From Terriglobia bacterium (GTDB taxonomy: Bacteria; Acidobacteriota; Terriglobia; Terriglobales; Acidobacteriaceae): a DNA stretch of 64,000 nt. The position numbers were made by a program, and so were the translations under genes. The stretch is from assembly GCA_020073645.1 (NCBI GenBank), contig JAIQET010000013.1, positions 1-64,000 of the forward strand, written 5' to 3'. Shown one piece after another: positions 34,160-42,471 of the stretch (its first letter is position 1; the number at the start of each line of letters is the position of its first letter). The notes below the pieces were generated by a model that worked only from the letters and a program-made list of their open reading frames with translations, searched no databases and was not told the DNA's origin.

Positions 34160-35880
34160 ACTTGAGGGCCCTCCTGTTTGCGGTGTTCACGATTTCCATC
34201 ATGCAAGCGCAGAATCAGCCTACCCAGCCGAAACCCGACCTCATTCTTCTCCACGGCAATATCTACACCGGAGTGGCGGTAACGTCGTCATTCCACGAAA
34301 TCAAGCGCGCCCAGGCGATGGCGGTCAGCGGCGAGCGGATTGTGGCCGTGGGCGAGGACGCGGACATTCTCAAGCTGAAAGGGCCCGGGACCCAAGTCAT
34401 TGATCTGGGCGGACACTTCGTCATGCCGGGCTTCAACGACTCTCATCTGCACCTGGCAGAGGCCGGTTTCGAGCGGCTGACGGTGGACCTGACCGGGGTG
34501 AAATCGCTGAGCGAGTTTCGCGAGCGCATCCGGGCACGCGTGGAAACGACGGCGCCGGGCGAGTGGATCGTGGGCGGGGGTTGGGACCAGACTCGATGGC
34601 CAGTGAAGGAACTGCCCACGCGGTGGGATATTGACGAGGTCACGACCGATCATCCGGTCTTTGTGCAGCGCGTGGACGGGCACATCGCCGTGGCCAATAC
34701 CCGGGCACTGCAACTGGCCAACATCACCATCGCCAGCAAAGACCCGGCCGGCGGCCACATTGATCGGGACTCTACCGGGGAGCCCAACGGGATTCTGCGG
34801 GAAACCGCACGCGACGCCGTGTTTGCGGTCATCCCGCTGCCCACGCATGACAAGCGGCGGCAGGCGATCGAGGCGTCGCTGCAGGAGCTAGCGCAGTCGG
34901 GCATTACCTCGGTACAGGACAACTCCGATGCCGAAGCTCCCGCATCGTGGGAAGACTTTCAGATCCTGGAAGAGATCGAGCGCGATGGCAAACTCACCGC
35001 ACGGGTCAGCGAATGGCTGCCCTTCAATGCTCCGCTGGACACCTTGCAAGCGCACCGTGCGGCCCATCCGCAGTCCGACAACATGCTGCATACCGGCATG
35101 CTGAAGGCTTTCATGGATGGCTCGCTGGGTTCCCGCACGGCTGCTCTGCTTGAGCCTTACGCGGACGATCCCAAGAACTCGGGGCTGCCGCGCTATGACC
35201 AAGCGAAGCTGATCGAGATGGTCATGGAGCGTGCCGAAGCTGGGTTCCAGCTGGGGTTCCACGCCATCGGAGACAAGGGTGTGCAGATGGCGCTGGACAC
35301 GTTTGCGGCTGCGGAAAAAGAGGCGGGCGAGAAGAAAGTGAAGGCGGCGAATGGCGGCGATGACTATCGCCTGCGCATTGAACACGCGCAGGTAACTACT
35401 CCCGCGCAGATTGCGAAATTCAAGGAGCTCAAAGTCGTAGCTTCGATGCAACCCGGGCATGTGCTGAGCGACATGAACTGGGCGTTGGACCGATTGGGTC
35501 CCAATCGCGCCGCGAATTCCTACGCATGGGCGGAATTCCAGAAAAGAGGCGTGAAGCTGGCGTTTGGCAGCGACTATCCCTACGACCAACTGTCGCCGTT
35601 CCGCGGGTTATATGCTGCCGTCACCCGCAGGAGCGAAGACGGCAAGAAAGAATATTTTCCCGAGCAGAAGGTGACCATGGAGCAGGCCATCGCCGCCTAT
35701 ACCACGGGATCGGCCTTCGCCGAGTTCGCCGAGAAGGAAAAAGGGACGCTGGCGCCGGGGATGCTGGCGGACTTCATCGTGCTGGATCGCGACGTTACCG
35801 CGGTTCCGCCGGCAAGAGTGCTCGAGACCAAGGTGCTGCGCACAGTGGTGGGCGGCAAGACGGTGTACGAGGCGAAGTAG
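34156..35880 (+). CDS. YtcJ-like amidohydrolase, exported
   Basis: This 574-residue metal-dependent amidohydrolase has a signal peptide (ALLFAVFTISIMQAQ) and then LILLHGNIYTG. The metal-binding GFNDSHLHLAEAGFE is followed by a later FHAIGDKG histidine, EHAQVTTPAQI and AFGSDYPYDQLSP. This matches the YtcJ/NfdA branch (N-substituted formamide deformylase-like). The start at 34156 overlaps the peptidase stop in ATGA. It probably acts in the periplasm. Confidence 0.9.
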   Translation: MNLRALLFAVFTISIMQAQNQPTQPKPDLILLHGNIYTGVAVTSSFHEIKRAQAMAVSGERIVAVGEDADILKLKGPGTQVIDLGGHFVMPGFNDSHLHLAEAGFERLTVDLTGVKSLSEFRERIRARVETTAPGEWIVGGGWDQTRWPVKELPTRWDIDEVTTDHPVFVQRVDGHIAVANTRALQLANITIASKDPAGGHIDRDSTGEPNGILRETARDAVFAVIPLPTHDKRRQAIEASLQELAQSGITSVQDNSDAEAPASWEDFQILEEIERDGKLTARVSEWLPFNAPLDTLQAHRAAHPQSDNMLHTGMLKAFMDGSLGSRTAALLEPYADDPKNSGLPRYDQAKLIEMVMERAEAGFQLGFHAIGDKGVQMALDTFAAAEKEAGEKKVKAANGGDDYRLRIEHAQVTTPAQIAKFKELKVVASMQPGHVLSDMNWALDRLGPNRAANSYAWAEFQKRGVKLAFGSDYPYDQLSPFRGLYAAVTRRSEDGKKEYFPEQKVTMEQAIAAYTTGSAFAEFAEKEKGTLAPGMLADFIVLDRDVTAVPPARVLETKVLRTVVGGKTVYEAK

Positions 35881-35902
35881 GAAAGCTCAACGCAGAGGAG
35901 TA

Positions 35903-35966
35903 GGGATCCTTCGACTCCGCAACGCCCATTCGCAAGCGAATGGGCGTTGCTGCGCTCAGGATGACA
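35903..35966. repeat. family A repeat split by a perfect hairpin, copy A6
   Basis: The two halves of a family A copy (GGATCCTTCGACTCC and GCGCTCAGGATGACA) flank a perfect 14-bp stem with a CAAG loop (35919-35950). Confidence 0.75.
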
Positions 35967-36032
35967 GATTTTGAGTGGGTTCATGCGGCGAAGCCGGAGT
36001 CCTGGGCCGGGGAGGTTTGCTACCCTAGTCGG

Positions 36033-36995
36033 GTGTCCCGGTCGCTCAAAGCGCACGTCCTGCTGGTGCTAATGACGCTGGTCTGGGGCGCGACCTTTGT
36101 CGTCATCAAGAATGCGCTGGTGGATGTGTCGCCGCTGTTCTTCAATGCGGTGCGCATGAGCTTGGCAGCGTTGGTGCTGGCCGCAGTGTTTCATCGCGAA
36201 CTGCCGCGGATCACGGCGGGTGCGGTGGGTTCAGGAGTCCTGGTCGGCGTCTTCCTGTGCGTGGGGAACGAACTGCAGACATCTGGGCTAAAGTACACCA
36301 CGCCTTCGAAATCGGCCTTCCTGACCGGGGTTTCGGTGGTGCTGGTGCCGTTGTTCCTGGCCTTTTTCTGGAAGCGGGGTATCAACCGCTGGAGCGCAGG
36401 GGGTGTCGGCCTGGCGTTTATCGGCCTGTATCTACTGACCGTGCCGGCGTCGACCGGCGCGGGCCTGAACCTGGAGAGCATGAATCGCGGCGACCTGTAC
36501 ACGCTGGGCGCGGCGGTGGTGTTCGCGTTTCACATCATCTTCATCGGGCACGTGACTAAGGAACACCGCTGGCAGCAGATCACCGTGATCCAGGTGGCGG
36601 TGACGGCGACCCTGATGATCCTGACCGTGCCGGTTGCGGAAAAGGTGCAGGTGATGTGGTCGCCGCGGGTGGTCTGGGGGATCGCCATTACCGGCTTCTT
36701 CAGCCTGGCACTGGCATTTTCGGTGCAGGCCTGGGCGCAGCAGTTCACGCCACCCACTCACGCAGCGCTGATCTTTTCGCTGGAGCCGGTGTTCGCCTGG
36801 GTCACCTCGTTCCTGTTCCTGGGGGAAAGGCTGGGCGGGCGGGCTGGGGTGGGTGCGCTCTGCATCCTGGCGGGAGTTCTGATCTCGGAAGAGAAGGGAA
36901 GTACTGAATCCATGGCAGTTTGCCCGGATCATGCGGGCGTGCCCACCGCAGAGGTGCAGGGGGCTGAGTTCAGCATCAAAGCTGAGGAGGCTTGA
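36033..36995 (+). CDS. DMT-superfamily (EamA) transporter
   Basis: This 320-residue inner-membrane protein has ten hydrophobic segments in two EamA repeats. The first starts HVLLVLMTLVWGATFVVIK; the second ends with SLEPVFAWVTSFLFLGERLG, a hallmark of the family. I chose the GTG at 36033, which places the first helix near the N-terminus; longer frames start inside repeat A6. The ribosome binding site is not clear. The substrate is unknown (metabolite exporter type). A hydrophilic tail of about 30 residues follows the last helix. Confidence 0.82.
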   Translation: MSRSLKAHVLLVLMTLVWGATFVVIKNALVDVSPLFFNAVRMSLAALVLAAVFHRELPRITAGAVGSGVLVGVFLCVGNELQTSGLKYTTPSKSAFLTGVSVVLVPLFLAFFWKRGINRWSAGGVGLAFIGLYLLTVPASTGAGLNLESMNRGDLYTLGAAVVFAFHIIFIGHVTKEHRWQQITVIQVAVTATLMILTVPVAEKVQVMWSPRVVWGIAITGFFSLALAFSVQAWAQQFTPPTHAALIFSLEPVFAWVTSFLFLGERLGGRAGVGALCILAGVLISEEKGSTESMAVCPDHAGVPTAEVQGAEFSIKAEEA

Positions 36996-37063
36996 GCCCA
37001 ACAACACTTTTCTGATGTTCTGCGTCTAACAGGAGGGAGAGTGTCGACCCGCCGGGCGGCAGG

Positions 37064-37093
37064 TTGGTACCTGCAATTAGCGAAAGGTATAAT
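37064..37093 (+). promoter_or_regulatory. sigma70-type promoter of the DegQ gene
   Basis: TTGGTA (37064-37069) and a perfect TATAAT (37088-37093) are separated by 18 bases, 36 bases before the protease start. Confidence 0.6.
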
Positions 37094-37128
37094 CCTACTG
37101 TTCTGATATTGCTGAAGGAAGGTTATCT

Positions 37129-38703
37129 ATGGATCCGCGCGCAAGCGCCTTTTGGGTGCGCCTGAGGGCCAACCGAATGGCGTACACCCTGACTATCCTG
37201 GCCACATTGGCCGTCGGTATCTTGATTGGGACTGTGATCTCGGCCGGAGTGAAGGGCCAGGATAAGAAAAGCGCCTCGGACGCGACGCCGCTGACCGTAC
37301 CGTCGCCACAGCAACTGTCCAACCAGTTTTCCCAAATCTCCAAGCAGTTGGAACCCAGCGTGGTCAACATCAACACCGAGTCGACCATTAAGAACCCGCA
37401 CCGGCGCCGTGGCGGATCTTCCGGCGGACCGGATGACGACAATCCCTTTGATGACTTCTTTGACCGTTTCTTCGGCGGCCAGGGCGGCCAGGGGCCGGGT
37501 GGCGGCACCATCCGCGAGCGCTCCCTTGGCTCCGGAGTCATTGTGGATCCCAAGGGCTACATCGTCACGAACCGGCACGTGGTGGAGAAAGCCGACCGGG
37601 TGCGGGTGCAGTTGCAGGACGATCCACCCGGCGTACAGCACGACGCCAGGGTGATTGGCAGCGACCAGGAAACCGATCTGGCGGTGGTCAAGATCGATGT
37701 CGATCATCCCTTGCCCGCGGCCAAGCTGGGCAATTCCGACAGCATGCAGGTGGGCGATTGGGTGCTGGCGATTGGCAGCCCCTTCAGTTTGCGGGAGACA
37801 GTTACGGCGGGCATCGTTTCGGCCAAGGGTCGCAACATCGTGCCCAACCGGCAATTCCAGTCCTTCATCCAGACCGATGCGGCCATTAACCCGGGGAACT
37901 CGGGTGGGCCGCTGGTGAACATGCTAGGGGAAGTGATCGGCATTAATACCGCGATCCTGACCGATACCAACGCCTATGCAGGGGTGGGATTTGCAATGCC
38001 CTCCAATACGGTGGCGCAGGTTTACAACCAGCTCATCGGTCCCGACCACCGGGTAGCGCGCGGCTCGATCGGCATTGAGTTCAATGCCCAGGAAAATCCC
38101 GCCATCGCGCGGGTCTACGGCGTGAACCAGGGCGTGACCATTTCCAACGTGGTGGCGGGCAGCCCCGCCGACCAAGCCGGCCTCAAGGTGGGCGACACGA
38201 TTATCTCGGTGGACGGCAAGCCGGTGAAGAACGGTGACGAACTGGTAGCGGACATCGCCAGCCGCCGGCCGGGCAGCAAAGTTAATCTGGGCTTTGTTCG
38301 CAACGGCAAGAAGCAGGAGAGCGCGGTTACGGTGGCGGACCGCGCCAAGCTGTTTGCCGCCCGCCTGGGCCAGGAGGAGGAAGGCAACGACGAAGCCCAG
38401 CCCAAGGAGAGCAAACTGGGACTCAATGTGCGCTCCCTTACCCAGGACATGGCGGACCGGCTGGACGTGCCGGTGAAGGGTGTGATCGTGCAGGACGTGA
38501 AGCCGGGCTCGTTCGCCGACGACGTAAGCTTGCAGCGCGGCGATGTGATCCTGGAGATCAACAAACAGCCGGTGAACAGCGAGGACGACTTCAACCGCGT
38601 CGCCTCCACCTTGAAGAGCGGGCAGGACGTGGTATTCCTCGTGCGCCAGCGAGGCGCCGGGCGCCAGGACGGGACAGTGTTCCTGGCAGGTACACTTCCG
38701 TAA
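37129..38703 (+). CDS. DegP/DegQ-type serine protease
   Basis: This 524-residue periplasmic protease is anchored by an N-terminal helix (about residues 20-40). The catalytic triad is H150 (VTNRHVVEK), D183 (ETDLAVVKID) and S258 (NPGNSGGPLV). Two PDZ domains follow, at about 300-400 (NVVAGSPADQAGLKVGD) and 430-520 (DVKPGSFADDVSLQRGD). A Gly-rich loop at 118-126 matches the LA loop region. It degrades or refolds misfolded envelope proteins, complementing the foldase encoded at 3624. Confidence 0.95.
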   Translation: MDPRASAFWVRLRANRMAYTLTILATLAVGILIGTVISAGVKGQDKKSASDATPLTVPSPQQLSNQFSQISKQLEPSVVNINTESTIKNPHRRRGGSSGGPDDDNPFDDFFDRFFGGQGGQGPGGGTIRERSLGSGVIVDPKGYIVTNRHVVEKADRVRVQLQDDPPGVQHDARVIGSDQETDLAVVKIDVDHPLPAAKLGNSDSMQVGDWVLAIGSPFSLRETVTAGIVSAKGRNIVPNRQFQSFIQTDAAINPGNSGGPLVNMLGEVIGINTAILTDTNAYAGVGFAMPSNTVAQVYNQLIGPDHRVARGSIGIEFNAQENPAIARVYGVNQGVTISNVVAGSPADQAGLKVGDTIISVDGKPVKNGDELVADIASRRPGSKVNLGFVRNGKKQESAVTVADRAKLFAARLGQEEEGNDEAQPKESKLGLNVRSLTQDMADRLDVPVKGVIVQDVKPGSFADDVSLQRGDVILEINKQPVNSEDDFNRVASTLKSGQDVVFLVRQRGAGRQDGTVFLAGTLP

Positions 38704-38856
38704 CCTTAGGGTTGACACCACTGGGACTGGCACTGCGGCCCCGAATGGGGGATCATTTCTGCAGCGCCGGTTCAGTGGGTGGTTTGTGGTACATTGTCCC
38801 TCCCACTTGCCGGGAGAGGATTTCCCCGAAAGCCAGCCTGGGGGACTTCTCATTGC

Positions 38857-39402
38857 TTGAGGTGCAATTTGGGTTTGCGTGGAGACTGGCCGGAAAAACT
38901 CGTTGCTGTGGGGTGCGCCCTGCTCCTGGCGGGGGCGCTGACCCAGGCTCGGGCGACCACCAAGAAATCTACGAGTAAAGCCGCCTCCGGCGCGACCAAG
39001 GCCGCCACCCATTCCTCAGGCAGCGCCAAGGGGGCGAAGACCCCGAAGCATACAAGTTCACAAAAAGGAAAGCGCTCGAAGAAGACAGCCGGTTGGCGCA
39101 AGCGCGGCCAGCAGAAGATTGACGGGCAGCGCGCCCGGGAGATCCAGGAAGCCCTGATCCGCGAACATTACCTGGACGGCAAAGCTTCCGGGGTCTGGGA
39201 CGACGCCTCGCAGAACGCCATGGAGCGCTACCAGGCCGACAATGGCTGGCAAAGCAAGACGGTTCCGGACTCGCGGGCGCTGATCAAACTCGGTCTCGGC
39301 CCTGACCACGAGCACTTGCTGAACCCGGAGAGCGCCATGACCACCGTACCCACTCCGGGTCCCACCAAGGACGCCGCTAGCAGCAGCCCACCACAGAAAT
39401 AG
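38857..39402 (+). CDS. secreted peptidoglycan-binding-domain protein
   Basis: This protein of about 181 residues has a predicted signal (LVAVGCALLLAGALTQARA) and a Ser/Thr/Lys/Ala-rich linker. A PG_binding_1 domain follows (AREIQEALIREHYLDGKASG, then AMERYQADNGWQ). The start is uncertain: the TTG at 38857 gives a normal signal peptide, and an upstream GTG at 38779 is also in frame. A Pro/Ser-rich tail ends at a TAG that belongs to heptad array H5. It probably attaches to the cell wall. Confidence 0.7.
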   Translation: MRCNLGLRGDWPEKLVAVGCALLLAGALTQARATTKKSTSKAASGATKAATHSSGSAKGAKTPKHTSSQKGKRSKKTAGWRKRGQQKIDGQRAREIQEALIREHYLDGKASGVWDDASQNAMERYQADNGWQSKTVPDSRALIKLGLGPDHEHLLNPESAMTTVPTPGPTKDAASSSPPQK

Positions 39403-39492
39403 GCTCTGGACGTTAGGCGCTAGGCTCTGGGCTAGAGCTCGTTCACTATATGAATTACACACCCATAGTCCAAAGCCTATAGCCTGGAGCCC
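39399..39492. repeat. mirrored heptad-word palindrome, H5
   Basis: Five 7-base units with core TAGGC/TGGRC (39399-39433) and four units with core AGYCY (39465-39492) flank a short AT-rich loop. The arms provide the stop codons of both convergent genes. Confidence 0.8.
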
Positions 39493-40229
39493 GAGTTCTT
39501 CATCACGGGATCGGGAAAATAGGGCAGGGACTGGCCACTGACGATGGCGCGAGGGTTATCGTCGACCAGAGCGCGTGCGACTTCCTGGCTGCAGAATTCT
39601 TCGGCCGCAGCGCGCGCCGCGGACAACAACGGCTTGCGGTGCTGAACGTCATGGGCGTCGCTGGCCAGCACGTGTACGGCATCGCGCTCGAGCAACCACT
39701 TGGCAGTCCGCCACGCCCGTTCGCCCCATGACCCGGTGAGCGTCGACGCTGTGACCTGCACCACGCAACCCTGCTCCACCCACTGCAACACCCGTTGGGG
39801 GCCCTGTTGGAGAATAGGATTGCGCTCGGGATGGGTAATCACCGGGGTGATGCCAATATCGCCCAGCTTGGTGAAACACTCGTTGATCTGCACCGGGATG
39901 CCGTAGTTGCTCAGCTCCACCAGCAAATACCGGCTGCCCTCAATGGTGTAGCGCTCCGGGCGCGAGAGGACATCCTGCAGGTTGTCGTAGGAGAAGTGGA
40001 AATCGCAGCCCAGGCTCAACCGCGGAACGCCTCCTACCAGTTGGCGCAAGTGCTCCAGAGCTCCAACCAGATACTCGCGGTCGTAGCCGTAACGCTCGTT
40101 GGCGTGAGGAGTGGCGACAATGTGCTCGATTCCGTCGGCGACCGCCATGCGGCACATCTGCTGCGATACGTCCCAGGACTTGGGCCCGTCGTCCACCTCG
40201 GGGAGGATGTGGCAGTGGATGTCGATCAC
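39477..40229 (-). CDS. CpsB/CapC-type PHP-domain tyrosine phosphatase
   Basis: This 250-residue protein begins with MIDIHCHILPEVDDGPKSW, the PHP metal site of the CpsB/CapC/YwqE manganese-dependent protein-tyrosine phosphatases. It continues with IVATPHANERY, ITHPERNP and VLASDAHDV. Such enzymes dephosphorylate the tyrosine kinases that control capsule or exopolysaccharide export. No kinase or polysaccharide gene is adjacent. Its last residues (SGSRL) are encoded by heptad repeat H5. Confidence 0.9.
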   Translation of the reverse strand: MIDIHCHILPEVDDGPKSWDVSQQMCRMAVADGIEHIVATPHANERYGYDREYLVGALEHLRQLVGGVPRLSLGCDFHFSYDNLQDVLSRPERYTIEGSRYLLVELSNYGIPVQINECFTKLGDIGITPVITHPERNPILQQGPQRVLQWVEQGCVVQVTASTLTGSWGERAWRTAKWLLERDAVHVLASDAHDVQHRKPLLSAARAAAEEFCSQEVARALVDDNPRAIVSGQSLPYFPDPVMKNSGSRL

Positions 40230-40285
40230 GGTGGTTAGAGCGATTTAAGCAGATTCTCGGGGAAAGAAAAGGAAAAAAAATCTTG

Positions 40286-40325
40286 GACCGCAGAGGCCGC
40301 TGAGAAAATCCGCGGAGGTCGCACA
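40286..40325. repeat. degenerate octad/nonad array, D5
   Basis: CCGCAGAGG and CCGCTGAGA units lie between the CpsB start and the toxin-antitoxin promoter. The resemblance to D6 is partial. Confidence 0.4.
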
Positions 40326-40395
40326 GAACAGCGATTGACGAGACCCCGCGCGGTGTTGCCGGGAATCCTATTAGAGGAACGATGGATTATTGTAC

Positions 40396-40436
40396 TTGCA
40401 TGAATATGAAATATGAATCATACTGAAAAATATGAA
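40396..40436 (+). promoter_or_regulatory. promoter and putative operator of the toxin-antitoxin pair
   Basis: TTGCAT (40396-40401) and CATACT (40419-40424) are spaced by 17 bases. Two tandem ATATGAA heptamers fill the spacer (40404-40417), and a third covers the start codon (40430-40436). Transcription would begin at or next to the ATG at 40432, giving a leaderless message. The AT-richness contrasts sharply with the surroundings. Confidence 0.65.
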
Positions 40437-40662
40437 AATCGGCGAACGAGGGCAGGTCACGATTCCCAAGCCGCTGCGCGAACGCTTTGGCCTGGGTCCG
40501 GAGACCGAAGTGGAATTTCGTGTGGTTCGCAACGCTATCGTCCTGCAGAAAAAGCCCAAGCCGCTGGATCTCAGGAAATGGAAGGGACAGTGCCGGCGCA
40601 GTTTTGAAGACTTGGGCTATTCCTCGGTGGACAAATTCATGGATGACGTGCGCGGCCGATGA
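40432..40662 (+). CDS. AbrB/MazE-type antitoxin
   Basis: This 76-residue protein has the swapped-hairpin AbrB DNA-binding domain at its N-terminus (MKIGERGQVTIPKPLRERFG, then EVEFRVVRNAIVLQKK). A C-terminal tail of about 35 residues is expected to wrap the toxin. It overlaps the PIN toxin gene by four bases (ATGA). No ribosome binding site precedes it, consistent with a leaderless transcript. It should repress its own promoter. Confidence 0.88.
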   Translation: MKIGERGQVTIPKPLRERFGLGPETEVEFRVVRNAIVLQKKPKPLDLRKWKGQCRRSFEDLGYSSVDKFMDDVRGR

Positions 40663-41075
40663 TCACCGCCGTGGACACCAATGTTCTGCTCGACATTCTC
40701 GTGCCTAACGAGGATTTCTTTGCGCGCTCGCATCGGGCTCTGGAAAATGCCTGGGCCGCAGGTGCGCTCGTGGCCTGCGATCTGGTTTATGCGGAGCTCA
40801 CCGTTCATTTTTCAACCCGGGAAGAATGCGATGCTTTCCTCGACGAAACCGGTATTCGGGTTGAGGGTTTGAGTCGTGAAGCCAGTTTTCTGGCGGGGCG
40901 GGCATGGCGGAGCTATCGCCGGCAAGGCGGGAAGCGAAACCGCATTCTCACCGACTTTCTGGTAGGGGCCCATGCTCAAGCACAGGCGACACGCTTGCTC
41001 ACGCGTGACCGCGGATTCTATCGGGAGCTGTTTCCGGCGCTCCATCTGCTGGACCCAAGCACCCTTCCGGCCTGA
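40659..41075 (+). CDS. PIN-domain ribonuclease toxin (VapC type)
   Basis: This 138-residue protein begins ITAVDTNVLLDILVP, the first acidic site of PIN nucleases. The second acid is in VYAELTVHF, and the last acids are in ILTDFLVGAHAQAQ and LLTRDRGFY. All expected catalytic acids appear intact. It is coupled to the AbrB antitoxin gene. It ends 8 bases before the convergent aminotransferase gene. Confidence 0.9.
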   Translation: MITAVDTNVLLDILVPNEDFFARSHRALENAWAAGALVACDLVYAELTVHFSTREECDAFLDETGIRVEGLSREASFLAGRAWRSYRRQGGKRNRILTDFLVGAHAQAQATRLLTRDRGFYRELFPALHLLDPSTLPA

Positions 41076-41083
41076 GGCAAAAT

Positions 41084-42292
41084 CTAGCGGTAGCGTTCTC
41101 TCATGAAGTCGCCGATGGCAGCGTAGGCGCTGGCGAGCGTCTTTTCGTCGGGCAAAAAGACAATGCGGAAGTGCTTCGTTCCGGGTTTCTGTCCGAAGCC
41201 GGAGCCGTGCACGACCAGCACATGCTTTTGGAGCAGCAGCTCTTTCACGAAGGCATCATCGCCTTCGGGGATGTCCAGCCGTGGGTAGGCGTAGAACGCG
41301 CCGCGCGGGGATACGCAACTCACGCGCGGGGTTGAGTTGCACCAGTTCACCGTGAGGTCGCGCCGCGCGCGCAGCTTCTTACGGACTTCGATCAGGTGGT
41401 CCTGCGGCCCTTCCAGCGCGGGTTTGATGGCGTACTGCTCGGGATGATTGGCGCACAGGCGCGCGCGCAGCAGCTTGCCGATGCCTTCGACGTAAGGCTT
41501 GACCATGGCGGCGTCTCCGCTAACGACGCCCCAGCCGATGCGCCAGCCGGGAGCGAGATAATTCTTTGACAAACCTCCAAAAGTCACGATCGGAACGTCT
41601 GGAGCGACGGCCGCGAGGGAGATGTGCTGGTCGTCGTCCAGGATCAGCTTGTCGTAGATTTCATCGGCGAAGATCACCAGGTTGTGTTGGCGAGCCAGTT
41701 CAGCGATGTCTTCCAGCATCCTGCGCGAGCAGACCGAGCCGGTCGGATTATTCGGATTGATGAGCACGATCCCGCGGGTGCGCGGGGTGATCTTGCGCTT
41801 GAGATCGTCAAGGTCAGGCTGCCAGCCGTCTTCTTCGTTCAGGTAGTAAGTGTTGAGTCCGATGTCGAGCTTGGCCAGAACGGCGGAATACAACGGATAG
41901 TCGGGGCAGGGAGTAAGGATGTCCTCTCCGGGGTTCAGCAGCGCGGTGAGGCAAATGTCCACACTCTCGCTGACGCCCGAGGTGACGAATACGTCCCGAA
42001 TGTTGGTGATACCCTTGCGCACCGCCTCGCCACGAATGGCGTCCAGCGCTTCCTTGATGCCGGCCGACGGAGCATAGCCGTTCTTGCCGTCCTTCATTGC
42101 CTTGTACACCGCTTCAATCAAGTGGGCGGGCGTCACAAAGTCAAAGACGTTGGGATCACCAATATTGAGCGGCAAGATCCTATGGCCTTGCAGGCTCACT
42201 TCATCGGCTACACAAGCCAGATCACGAATGGCGTAACGAACGTTTTCCAGACGGGCGGCAGCGGCGATTTCACGGGTTTGGGCTAGGGGCAT
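41084..42292 (-). CDS. class I aminotransferase (alanine-transaminase-like)
   Basis: This 402-residue PLP enzyme of fold type I has the PLP lysine in FGGLSKNYLAPGWRIGW. NPNNPTGSVCSRRMLEDI and IFADEIYDKLILDDD are also present. The sequence pattern is close to AlaA/AlaC-type alanine-pyruvate transaminases, but other amino acids are possible. The start ATG at 42292 gives the expected N-terminus. The upstream gap holds the nonad palindrome D6. Confidence 0.88.
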   Translation of the reverse strand: MPLAQTREIAAAARLENVRYAIRDLACVADEVSLQGHRILPLNIGDPNVFDFVTPAHLIEAVYKAMKDGKNGYAPSAGIKEALDAIRGEAVRKGITNIRDVFVTSGVSESVDICLTALLNPGEDILTPCPDYPLYSAVLAKLDIGLNTYYLNEEDGWQPDLDDLKRKITPRTRGIVLINPNNPTGSVCSRRMLEDIAELARQHNLVIFADEIYDKLILDDDQHISLAAVAPDVPIVTFGGLSKNYLAPGWRIGWGVVSGDAAMVKPYVEGIGKLLRARLCANHPEQYAIKPALEGPQDHLIEVRKKLRARRDLTVNWCNSTPRVSCVSPRGAFYAYPRLDIPEGDDAFVKELLLQKHVLVVHGSGFGQKPGTKHFRIVFLPDEKTLASAYAAIGDFMRERYR

Positions 42293-42325
42293 GCTGAACT
42301 CCGGCCCTGCGGTTTCAACGCCTCA

Positions 42326-42433
42326 AACGCAAGGCTAACCGCAAAGCTCGCAAAGAACGGCCGCAAAGGTCGCGAAGAAACCCATTTGCTTCCTTTGCGT
42401 TCTTAGCGGCCTTTCGTTGCGTCCTTTGCGGTT
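42326..42433. repeat. mirrored nonad-word palindrome, D6
   Basis: Units containing CGCAAAG or CGCGAAG spaced by 9 bases (one step of 13) are followed after a short loop by CTTTGCG/CTTTCG units with the same 9/13 spacing. The arms are complementary. It lies between the aminotransferase start and the aldehyde dehydrogenase stop. Confidence 0.7.
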
Positions 42434-42471
42434 CGAAAATTTTTCATCGCTCGCGAGCATAGCGGGCGAGC

